Shown one piece after another: positions 1 through 5,003 of a DNA stretch of 5,003 bases. The first letter of the stretch is position 1; each line of letters opens with the position of its first letter. The notes under the pieces are model-generated. The model did no database searches and was not told where the DNA came from. It saw nothing but the letters and a program-made list of their open reading frames with translations. This DNA is from Lachnospiraceae bacterium (GTDB taxonomy: Bacteria > Bacillota > Clostridia > Lachnospirales > Lachnospiraceae): contig JAJQCU010000057.1 of the NCBI GenBank assembly GCA_021202575.1, forward strand, positions 1-5,003. Reading direction: 5' to 3'. Both the position numbers and the translations under genes were made by a program.

Positions 1-2
1 GA

Positions 3-22
3 TATATATTGTATAATATATA
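3..22 (+). promoter_or_regulatory. Promoter -10 of the toxin-antitoxin operon with overlapping inverted repeat
   Basis: A perfect TATAAT lies at 12-17. The start of transcription would fall near 24, leaving a short leader before the toxin ATG at 40. The -35 box would sit about 17 bp upstream and is therefore outside the window. The -10 is embedded in an inverted repeat with 8-bp arms, TATATATT (3-10) and AATATATA (15-22), separated by GTAT. MqsA-type antitoxins are known to repress their own operon through a palindrome overlapping the promoter, so this could be the operator. That is inference: AT-rich DNA forms such palindromes easily, and the repeat does not match the E. coli MqsA site. Confidence 0.55.
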
Positions 23-39
23 AAAGAGAGGGAATAAAA

Positions 40-378
40 ATGACGGATAGTGGAAATAATGCAGATATTTCAGCTTTTTTAGAAAGAGCAAAAGATTTGA
101 TATCCAGGGGACAATATGACTTTGTTCCCCGGAGAAAAAATATGCATGATTTGGCGATACATGGACTTACAATCACTGACGCTAAGGATGAAATCCTGGA
201 GTTGACGGTTGCCGATTATTATAAAGGACCAAAACAGGATTTTGAAAGATCGGGTGAGATCTGGGAGTTTAAGAAACATATAGATGATGTCAGATTTTAT
301 GTAAAAATCAAAATTGACCGGATGAATGGGAAAGATATATTAAAATGCCTTAGTTTTCATGAGGATGATTTTTCGTAG
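40..378 (+). CDS. mqsR: MqsR-family toxin (mRNA interferase) of a type II toxin-antitoxin system
   Basis: This 112-residue protein resembles MqsR, a RelE-like-fold endoribonuclease that cleaves mRNA and is neutralised by its partner antitoxin. E. coli MqsR has 98 residues. The best match is the segment around residues 55-63 (LTVADYYKG), which parallels LSESDFYKS in E. coli MqsR. It continues through IW (74-75), the strand RFYVKIKI (85-92) and the C-terminal LSFHED. By this by-eye alignment Lys62 corresponds to catalytic K56 and Tyr87 to Y81, while the E. coli C-terminal K96 position appears to be His. The start is ATG at 40, preceded by GAGGGA at 28-33 with a 6-base spacer. The N-terminal helix (about residues 10-24) is about as expected. 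The toxin lies first and the antitoxin follows after 20 bases, the mqsRA order, so the two are surely co-transcribed. The protein is predicted cytoplasmic, with no membrane segment. Family assignment is from motif recognition, not a search. Confidence 0.78.
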   Translation: MTDSGNNADISAFLERAKDLISRGQYDFVPRRKNMHDLAIHGLTITDAKDEILELTVADYYKGPKQDFERSGEIWEFKKHIDDVRFYVKIKIDRMNGKDILKCLSFHEDDFS

Positions 379-384
379 ATTTAT

Positions 385-390
385 AGGAGG
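385..390 (+). promoter_or_regulatory. Strong ribosome binding site fixing the antitoxin start
   Basis: AGGAGG at 385-390 is a perfect Shine-Dalgarno sequence with 8 bases before ATG at 399. An upstream in-frame GTG at 390 overlaps the last base of this site and so cannot be the start it serves. The site is stronger than the toxin's GAGGGA, which fits the usual need for antitoxin to be made in excess over toxin. Confidence 0.85.
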
Positions 391-398
391 TGGCATTG

Positions 399-1406
399 AT
401 GAAGAGATATTGTGATAAATGCGGAAAAGAGGTTGAAACCAGGGTCGCTGCCAGAAAAGAAATCTATTGTGTATGCGGTGAGCCGATCGAAGTGAATGCT
501 AAGGTTTTAGTTTGCGCTGACTGCGGTGAAGAGCTTTATTGTGAGGAGCTGGATAGTGAAACGCTTCTTGCTTCTTATGATGAATATCGCAGAAAGCATA
601 AGCTGCTGTTTCCCGATGAGATCAGGGAAATCAGGGAACGGTATGGACTGAGCCAGAGAAGCTTTGCAAGACTTTTGAATTGGGGAGATAAGACGATTCG
701 CAGATATGAAAACGGTTCCATTCAGGATAAATCACACAACAGTCTGCTGGTTTTTTTGCGTGAGCCTGAAAATATGCGCTATTATTTATCAGAAAATGAG
801 ACAATGCTTGATGAGAGACAAAAGCTAAAGCTTCTGAAAGCAATAGATGAGATGGAGCAAAATGAGAAATACTGTGTTGGAAACAGGCTTGCAAATATGT
901 TTTTCACGGACAAAGCTTCCATCGAAAACGGGTTTAAAAAGTTTGATTACAAAAAGCTGTGCGCTATGGTTTTATTTTTCACCCATAAATCGGAGGAAAT
1001 GTTAAAAGTAAAGCTGATAAAGCTGTTAAATTATTCTGACATGATTTTCTACCGGGAAAATGGTATTTCCATGTCCGGAGTAAGGTATATTCATTTGCCT
1101 TTTGGCCCGGTACCACAGAATTATGAGATGATTTTCGGGATGATGGAAGCGGATCGGATTGCACATGTGGAGGTAAGGTTCGACAACGGATATGAAAAGC
1201 ACCAGGTGGTTCCGGATTGCGAATTGAAAGAGGAAGAACTGACGCAACAGGAGATGGCGGTGCTTAAAAGAGTCTACTCAAGGTTTGAAAACTTTGGTTC
1301 CGCAGAAATCTCAAATTATTCCCACAAAGAGACAGGATATCGCTGCACAAAACAGGGAGAAATTATTTCATATGCTTATGCGAAAGATATACGGTTGGAT
1401 GAATAA
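399..1406 (+). CDS. MqsA-like zinc-finger/HTH antitoxin with C-terminal Panacea (SocA-like, DUF4065) domain
   Basis: This 335-residue protein is the probable antitoxin to the MqsR-like toxin upstream. Residues 1-50 carry paired cysteines (C5/C8, C24/C26, C39/C42, plus C48), as in MqsA/YgiT-type zinc-binding N-termini. Residues about 72-120 form an MqsA-like helix-turn-helix, with LSQRSFARLL at 84-93 followed by TIRRYENGS at 99-107, the counterpart of the MqsA recognition helix. Residues about 183-335 match the Panacea/SocA domain: YIHLPFGPVP at 230-239, NYSHKE at 306-311, and a conserved-looking C-terminal ISYAYAKDIRL. Panacea domains are known to neutralise many unrelated toxins directly, and SocA is a ClpXP proteolysis adaptor. 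E. coli MqsA is about 131 residues, so the C-terminal domain is the addition. The protein probably binds the operon promoter and represses it. The ATG at 399 is chosen over the in-frame GTG at 390 because of the ribosome binding site position. Which part binds the toxin is not visible from sequence. Confidence 0.85.
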   Translation: MKRYCDKCGKEVETRVAARKEIYCVCGEPIEVNAKVLVCADCGEELYCEELDSETLLASYDEYRRKHKLLFPDEIREIRERYGLSQRSFARLLNWGDKTIRRYENGSIQDKSHNSLLVFLREPENMRYYLSENETMLDERQKLKLLKAIDEMEQNEKYCVGNRLANMFFTDKASIENGFKKFDYKKLCAMVLFFTHKSEEMLKVKLIKLLNYSDMIFYRENGISMSGVRYIHLPFGPVPQNYEMIFGMMEADRIAHVEVRFDNGYEKHQVVPDCELKEEELTQQEMAVLKRVYSRFENFGSAEISNYSHKETGYRCTKQGEIISYAYAKDIRLDE

Positions 1407-1418
1407 TATAAACCTTAT

Positions 1419-1441
1419 TGCGCGAAGCGCACCATGCGCAT
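1419..1441. repeat. GC-rich palindromic cluster in the junction after the antitoxin gene
   Basis: Between the antitoxin stop and the AraC start (1407-1509) there is a hairpin with TGCGC (1419-1423), GAA loop and GCGCA (1427-1431). It is followed by the 8-bp palindrome ATGCGCAT (1434-1441), so the TGCGC core occurs three times in 23 bases. No T-run follows, so it is not a typical intrinsic terminator. The GC-rich block stands out in a local AT-rich setting and sits where base composition changes. It may be a recombination scar, a small repeat family or a protein site. No clear promoter for the AraC gene is visible in the remaining bases of this gap. Confidence 0.4.
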
Positions 1442-1509
1442 CGGCACATGAATTCAGGAATGTCTGGAAGGTAAAAGAATTTGAATCCTGACAGAAAGAG
1501 GGAACACTC

Positions 1510-2439
1510 ATGGATACAGAGCAGGAATTGCAGGAAAAGCTGGAGGAAGAGCAGCGTGAGGGCAAAAAGAGGGACGGCTTTAAGGGAGAAAAGATGATCG
1601 TCCTTCCGACGGAGGCCTTTTCAGACTATGTCAGCCATCCGATGGTCAGACGCCTGTATCTGACCGATGTGGGCTATTTTCCCAAGGCGACTCACCATTA
1701 CAGAGAGAGACGGGACGGCGCGGAGGAATATATTTTCATTTACTGTACGGAGGGAAAAGGCGAAATTTATGTGGATGGAAAAAAATTCACATTGAAGGAG
1801 GATGAGGCGTTTTGCATCCCGCGGTTTCGAAGTCATCGCTATTATGCGTGTGAGGAGGATCCCTGGAGTATTTTATGGGTGCATTTCAAGGGGGAGGACG
1901 CCGGGTATTATCCGGTGGAGGAATGCAGGATTGTAAGGTTCACAACGGCCAACGCCACCAACCGTATGCTGTTTTTATTTGAGCTTTTATTCCGGGTTCT
2001 GGAAGGAAACTACTCGCTGGGAAATTTTATCTATATTTCTCAGGTCCTTTCCCTGATTCTGGCGGAGACCTATCATCGGGAAAAGCGCAATTCCGCCATG
2101 GAGCAGAATAAGCATGTGACCAGCATCGTTCGGTATATGCAGTCGCATTTGAATGAAAATCTGACGCTGGAACAGCTGGAGGAGGAGTTCGGCTTATCGA
2201 AGAGCTATCTGAATGTGATATTTAAAAAGCATACACAGCATTCTCCCATGGATTTTTTCATTCATCTGAAGATGAGGGAGGCGTGTAGGCTTCTGAAGAT
2301 AACGGAGCTGTATGTGTATGAGGTGGCGCAGCGGCTGGGATACCGCGATCAGTATTACTTTTCGCGGATTTTCAAAAAAGTGGTCGGGGTATCGCCGAAT
2401 GAGTATAAATATGGGGATTACTATCATTATAAGGAATAA
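1510..2439 (+). CDS. AraC-family transcriptional regulator with cupin-like sensor domain
   Basis: A 309-residue regulator of usual AraC length. Residues about 55-125 form the N-terminal cupin-like ligand domain: HHY (62-64), then a strand-rich segment with the glycine-bearing turns EGKG (81-84) and VDGK (88-91), ending in IPRFRSH (103-109). Residues about 200-302 form the C-terminal DNA-binding domain with two helix-turn-helix units. The first runs from LTLEQL (218) and the second from VYEVAQRLGY to YYFSRIFKK (269-290), closed by the family signature GVSPNEY. Such proteins usually bind direct repeats and activate sugar-use genes on binding a small molecule. The adjacent DUF5107 gene is the obvious target. 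Start: ATG at 1510 has GAGGGA at 1498-1503. An internal ATG at 1594 (Met29) also has a good site (AAGGGAG, 1582-1588) and would remove an acidic, coiled-coil-like 28-residue extension, so the true start is uncertain. The ligand is unknown. A terminator follows 87 bases after the stop. Confidence 0.93.
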   Translation: MDTEQELQEKLEEEQREGKKRDGFKGEKMIVLPTEAFSDYVSHPMVRRLYLTDVGYFPKATHHYRERRDGAEEYIFIYCTEGKGEIYVDGKKFTLKEDEAFCIPRFRSHRYYACEEDPWSILWVHFKGEDAGYYPVEECRIVRFTTANATNRMLFLFELLFRVLEGNYSLGNFIYISQVLSLILAETYHREKRNSAMEQNKHVTSIVRYMQSHLNENLTLEQLEEEFGLSKSYLNVIFKKHTQHSPMDFFIHLKMREACRLLKITELYVYEVAQRLGYRDQYYFSRIFKKVVGVSPNEYKYGDYYHYKE

Positions 2440-2526
2440 AAATCTGTAGACCGGGCAGGGAGGGCCGTACGGAAACGACATAAAGTCATTTACTGTTTCA
2501 TTCAATGATCGGGAAGATAGAAGAGC

Positions 2527-2559
2527 AAAGGCTGGACGCGGAATGCGCCGGCCTTTTTT
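2527..2559 (+). terminator. Rho-independent terminator after the AraC gene
   Basis: A GC-rich stem is formed by 2527-2539 and 2545-2556, with one bulged A (2536), one G-U pair and a five-base loop GGAAT. Six T residues (2554-2559) follow directly, and A residues at the 5' base can pair with the first Ts. This should end the AraC transcript and separate it from the DUF5107 gene, which then needs its own promoter. The 87 bases between the AraC stop and this stem hold no gene that I can support. Confidence 0.88.
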
Positions 2560-2639
2560 GTGGTGCGGAAATCTGCGTTTCTTTTTCTCCTTGAATCGAA
2601 AAGTGGAATATAATCCATCAAATGGTGAGATATGTTATT

Positions 2640-2666
2640 TTGAAGCGGGAAAGAATTCTGTATACT
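2640..2666 (+). promoter_or_regulatory. Candidate promoter of the DUF5107 gene
   Basis: TTGAAG (2640-2645) and TATACT (2661-2666) are separated by 15 bp, shorter than the ideal 17, as expected for a weak or activator-dependent promoter. Transcription would start near 2673 and leave a leader of about 57 bases. A second -10-like TATAAT at 2609-2614 has no -35 at proper spacing (TTGAAT at 2591 is only 12 bp away), so it is less likely unless a regulator replaces the -35. Some promoter is required here because a terminator precedes it. Confidence 0.4.
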
Positions 2667-2699
2667 GTTCACAGAATTTACACACACTTTTCCAGAAAT
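2651..2699 (+). promoter_or_regulatory. Three 21-bp-phased direct repeats, possible AraC-type operator
   Basis: The words AAGAATT (2651-2657), CAGAATT (2672-2678) and CAGAAAT (2693-2699) start exactly 21 bp apart, which puts them on the same face of the helix. The AGAA core is identical in all three. AraC-family regulators typically bind direct repeats with about 21-bp spacing, and an AraC-type gene lies just upstream. The repeats overlap or follow the best-looking -10, so they would suit repression or a promoter placed differently from my call. Short words can recur by chance, so this is a candidate only. Confidence 0.35.
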
Positions 2700-2729
2700 G
2701 TGGGGAATATACCGGACAGGAGACAACTT

Positions 2730-5003
2730 ATGAGAGAAGCGGACGTATGGGCAGAAAAGATAATTATTCCCACTTATGAGGCCGGAAAAGCGGAAAAAAA
2801 CCCTTTTTTTCTGGAAAAGCGAGTCTATCAGGGAAGCAGCGGTAGGGTATATCCCTATCCGGCTATAGAGAAAATCAGCGATGAGAAGGCCGACCGGGAG
2901 GACACGGCGGGTTATCTGGAAAATGAATATCTGAAGGTGATGATCCTGCCCGAACTCGGCGGGAGGATCCAGCGCGCTTACGATAAAACAAATGAGTACG
3001 ATTTTGTCTATTATAATCATGTTATTAAGCCTGCCTTAGTTGGGCTGACCGGTCCCTGGATTTCCGGGGGAATCGAGTTTAACTGGCCTCAGCACCACAG
3101 GCCGACTACGTTCCTGCCGGTGGACTATGAGATCGCTCAGAATGAGGATGGCAGCAAATCCGTACTGCTCCATGACGTGGACCAGATCTATGGCACCAAC
3201 GGACGTGCCAAGCTCACATTATATCCGGGAAAGGCTTACATAGAGATTACGGGACAGCTTTATAACCGGACCGGCATGCCCCAGACCTTTCTGTGGTGGG
3301 CCAACCCGGCGGTTCCGGTGAATGACAATACCCAGTCCATCTTCCCCCCGGATGTGCACGCGGTCATGGACCACGGGAAGAGGGACGTTTCCAGATTTCC
3401 CATTGCCACAGGCGTATATTACAAAAAGGATTACAGCGACGGCGTGGATATTTCCCGGTACAGAAATATTCCGGTTCCCACCTCCTATATGGCGGAAAAG
3501 TCAGAATATGATTTTGTGGGAGGCTTTGATTACGGGAAGGACGCGGGGATTCTGCATGTGGCTGACCATCACATTTCCCCGGGAAAGAAGCAGTGGACCT
3601 GGGGCTGCGGGGATTTCGGCAAGGCCTGGGATCGGAATCTGACGGATGAGGACGGGCCCTATGTGGAGCTGATGACAGGCGTATATACGGACAACCAGCC
3701 GGATTTCACCTGGCTCAAGCCCTTTGAGGAAAAGACCTTCCGGCAGTATTTTATGCCCTATAAAGCGGGGGGGCAGGTGAAAAACGCCACAACGGAGGCT
3801 GTCATCCATCTTTCTTATGAGAATGAAATTGTCAAAATTGTTGTCTACGCCACCGGTGTTTATCCGGACGCGGAGGTCAGGCTGTGCCTGAACGGGCAGG
3901 CAATTCTGAAGGAGATCACCAAAATATCGCCTGTCGATATTTACCAGAAAAGCATAAAGCTGCCCGGCGTCAGGGAGGAGGAGCTTCATCTGGCTGTGTA
4001 CGCCGATGAAAAATGCCTGGTGGAGTATCAGCCGGAGAAAGAAGAAATTCCTCAAATCCCGGAGCCCGCGAAGGCGGCGAAGGCTCCGGAGGAAATTATG
4101 ACCAATGAGGAGCTTTATCTGACAGGGCAGCATATTGAGCAGTACAGACACGCCACCTATCTGCCGGACCCTTATTATCTGGAAGGATTAAAAAGAGACC
4201 CCGGCGATATCCGGATCAATAACGCCTATGGCCTTCTTCTGATGAGAAGGGGCCTGTTTGAGGAGGCGGAAACTTATTTCAGGAAAGCTCTTCAGAGGCT
4301 GACGGAGAGAAATCCCAATCCGTATAACAGCGAGAGCTATTATCTGCTTGGGCTGACATTGTTCTACCAGAGGCGGTATGGAGAGAGCTATGACGCCTTT
4401 TATAAAGCAACATGGAGCAATGAGCAGCAGGAAATGTCCTTTTATTATCTGGCCGCCATCGACGCGGGCGGAAAAAGATGGGAAAGGGCGCTGGAGCATG
4501 TGGAAAAAGCCCTGGTGAAGAATGCCCACAACGTGAAGGCCAGAGGCCTGAAGGTTTATATTCTGCGCAGTCTTTCCCGCAGGGCGGAGGCGCTTGCTTT
4601 CGCCGGGGAAAATCTGAAGCTGGATCCTTTTGACTTTGTCTCCGGAAATGAACGGATCCTTTTGAACAATCGTGATAAAGAGCTGCGGGCTTCCCTCAAT
4701 GAGAAAATGCGCTGTTTCAGGGAAAATTATCTGATGACGGCGAGGGACTACGCGGAATTTGGAGCCTACAGGGAAGCGGTGGAGCTTTTGCATGAGTGCG
4801 GGGATCAATATCCGATGCTGAAATATTACGAGGCGTATTATCTGCATATGCTGAGTGGGAGCGCTGAGGCTTCTCCGGTGAGGGAAGGAAGCTGTGAGGG
4901 GGATTCCCGCTCCTGTGCTCTGCTGAGTGAGAATGTCAAAGCAGCTTTAGCAGAGGCGGAGAAGGACAGCCCGGATTACTGCTTCCCCAATAAGCCGGAG
5001 GAC
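2730..5003 (+). CDS. DUF5107 domain protein with TPR repeats (3' end outside window)
   Basis: An uninterrupted frame gives 758 residues and is still open at the window edge; relatives are, as I recall, roughly 1,000-1,100 residues. The start is ATG at 2730 with AGGAGA at 2718-2723. No signal peptide or membrane helix is seen, so the protein is likely cytoplasmic. Residues about 15-350 form a DUF5107 beta-sandwich, related to galactose-mutarotase-like folds. Conserved-looking segments include GPWISGGIEFNWPQHHRP (108-125) and the stretch 285-331 with QWTWG, WD, DGPYVEL and DNQPDFTWLKP. These acidic, His and Trp residues suggest a carbohydrate site, but the catalytic residues are not established. 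A second beta-rich segment spans about 353-434, then a Pro/Ala/Lys linker (435-457), then TPR-like helix pairs at about 493-525, 533-566, 569-602 and 602-636. A Ser/Gly/Glu insert with Cys722 and Cys729 lies at 709-729, before DYCFPN near the window end. The family often sits beside AraC regulators and sugar genes, suggesting intracellular sugar handling. The substrate is unknown. Confidence 0.9.
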   Translation, partial: MREADVWAEKIIIPTYEAGKAEKNPFFLEKRVYQGSSGRVYPYPAIEKISDEKADREDTAGYLENEYLKVMILPELGGRIQRAYDKTNEYDFVYYNHVIKPALVGLTGPWISGGIEFNWPQHHRPTTFLPVDYEIAQNEDGSKSVLLHDVDQIYGTNGRAKLTLYPGKAYIEITGQLYNRTGMPQTFLWWANPAVPVNDNTQSIFPPDVHAVMDHGKRDVSRFPIATGVYYKKDYSDGVDISRYRNIPVPTSYMAEKSEYDFVGGFDYGKDAGILHVADHHISPGKKQWTWGCGDFGKAWDRNLTDEDGPYVELMTGVYTDNQPDFTWLKPFEEKTFRQYFMPYKAGGQVKNATTEAVIHLSYENEIVKIVVYATGVYPDAEVRLCLNGQAILKEITKISPVDIYQKSIKLPGVREEELHLAVYADEKCLVEYQPEKEEIPQIPEPAKAAKAPEEIMTNEELYLTGQHIEQYRHATYLPDPYYLEGLKRDPGDIRINNAYGLLLMRRGLFEEAETYFRKALQRLTERNPNPYNSESYYLLGLTLFYQRRYGESYDAFYKATWSNEQQEMSFYYLAAIDAGGKRWERALEHVEKALVKNAHNVKARGLKVYILRSLSRRAEALAFAGENLKLDPFDFVSGNERILLNNRDKELRASLNEKMRCFRENYLMTARDYAEFGAYREAVELLHECGDQYPMLKYYEAYYLHMLSGSAEASPVREGSCEGDSRSCALLSENVKAALAEAEKDSPDYCFPNKPED
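2794..2810 (+). repeat. A7-C3-T7 homopolymer tract inside the DUF5107 gene
   Basis: Seven A (2794-2800), three C and seven T (2804-2810) form a symmetric inverted tract at codons 22-27 of the DUF5107 gene. The heptamer A-AAA-AAC at 2795-2801 is in the correct frame to be a -1 slippery site (codons GAA, AAA, AAC). Slipping back one base would reach TAG at 2843 and give only about 38 residues. Replication slippage in either run would also cut the protein short. The tract encodes Glu-Lys-Asn-Pro-Phe-Phe in frame. Confidence 0.6.

Noticed and set aside
390..398. GTG at 390 as the start of the antitoxin
   Set aside because: The GTG overlaps the AGGAGG ribosome binding site at 385-390, so ATG at 399 is the start at proper spacing.
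1407..1412. TATAAA as a -10 for the AraC gene
   Set aside because: No acceptable -35 is found about 17 bp upstream within the antitoxin coding end, so I did not list it as a promoter.
1285..1491. + strand open frame of 68 codons overlapping the antitoxin 3' end
   Set aside because: Most of it is the Panacea coding region read in another frame, and the remainder crosses the palindrome cluster. No domain.
2486..2508. TCATT ... AATGA inverted repeat after the AraC gene
   Set aside because: Only 5-bp AT-rich arms with a 13-base gap; expected by chance and not needed given the strong terminator just downstream.
2543..2779. + strand open frame of 78 codons across the DUF5107 promoter region
   Set aside because: It starts within the terminator stem-loop, overlaps the DUF5107 start in another frame, and resembles no protein family I recognise.
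2502..3020. Minus-strand open frame of 172 codons spanning the terminator and DUF5107 start
   Set aside because: It overlaps the + strand terminator and the start of a well-supported gene, and its translation shows no recognisable family.
3322..3642. + strand open frame of 106 codons inside the DUF5107 gene
   Set aside because: An out-of-frame reading of conserved DUF5107 coding sequence; its Pro/Arg-rich translation is typical of a shadow frame.
3501..4151. Minus-strand open frame of 216 codons
   Set aside because: It lies wholly antisense to the DUF5107 gene, has no recognisable domain, and is explained by the codon bias of the real gene on the other strand.
4188..4847. Minus-strand open frame of 219 codons
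   Set aside because: Also antisense to the DUF5107/TPR coding region, with a hydrophobic, low-information translation and no domain. It is a shadow of the + strand gene.

Overview
The window looks like chromosomal DNA from a low-to-mid-GC Gram-positive gut clostridium, most likely a member of the Lachnospiraceae. This rests on the strong AGGAGG-type ribosome binding sites, the codon use, and the pairing of an AraC-type regulator with a large cytoplasmic DUF5107/TPR protein, which is common in that family. The placement is inference from protein character, not from a database search. All four supported genes lie on the + strand.

Left part (1-1406): a compact two-gene type II toxin-antitoxin operon. 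An AT-rich promoter with an overlapping inverted repeat precedes a 112-residue MqsR-family RNase toxin (40-378). After a 20-base gap carrying a perfect AGGAGG comes a 335-residue antitoxin (399-1406). The antitoxin has three parts: an MqsA/YgiT-like zinc-binding N-terminus, an MqsA-like helix-turn-helix, and a C-terminal Panacea/SocA-like domain (DUF4065). Toxin-first order is the mqsRA arrangement, but the antitoxin is much larger than E. coli MqsA because of the extra domain. Base composition is clearly lower in GC here (about 33-37% in sampled 60-base lines) than to the right (about 52-67%), so the operon is probably an acquired cassette.

Middle (1407-2559): a 103-base junction with a GC-rich cluster of TGCGC palindromes, then an AraC-family regulator with an N-terminal cupin-like sensor domain and a C-terminal double HTH (1510-2439), closed by a good intrinsic terminator (2527-2559).

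Right part (2560-5003): a promoter region containing three AGAA-centred direct repeats spaced exactly 21 bp apart, a plausible AraC-type operator. It is followed by a long gene that runs off the window end (758 codons visible). Its product has an N-terminal DUF5107 beta-sandwich domain (galactose-mutarotase-like superfamily), a second beta-rich segment, a Pro/Ala/Lys linker and TPR repeats, with no signal peptide. The likely reading is that the AraC regulator senses a sugar or glycan signal and controls the DUF5107 gene, which acts on carbohydrate inside the cell. The substrate cannot be told from sequence.

I do not see a clearly undescribed system. The most interesting items are the MqsR toxin paired with a Panacea-bearing antitoxin, the 21-bp phased repeats before the DUF5107 gene, and an A7-C3-T7 tract with an in-frame A-AAA-AAC heptamer near that gene's start.
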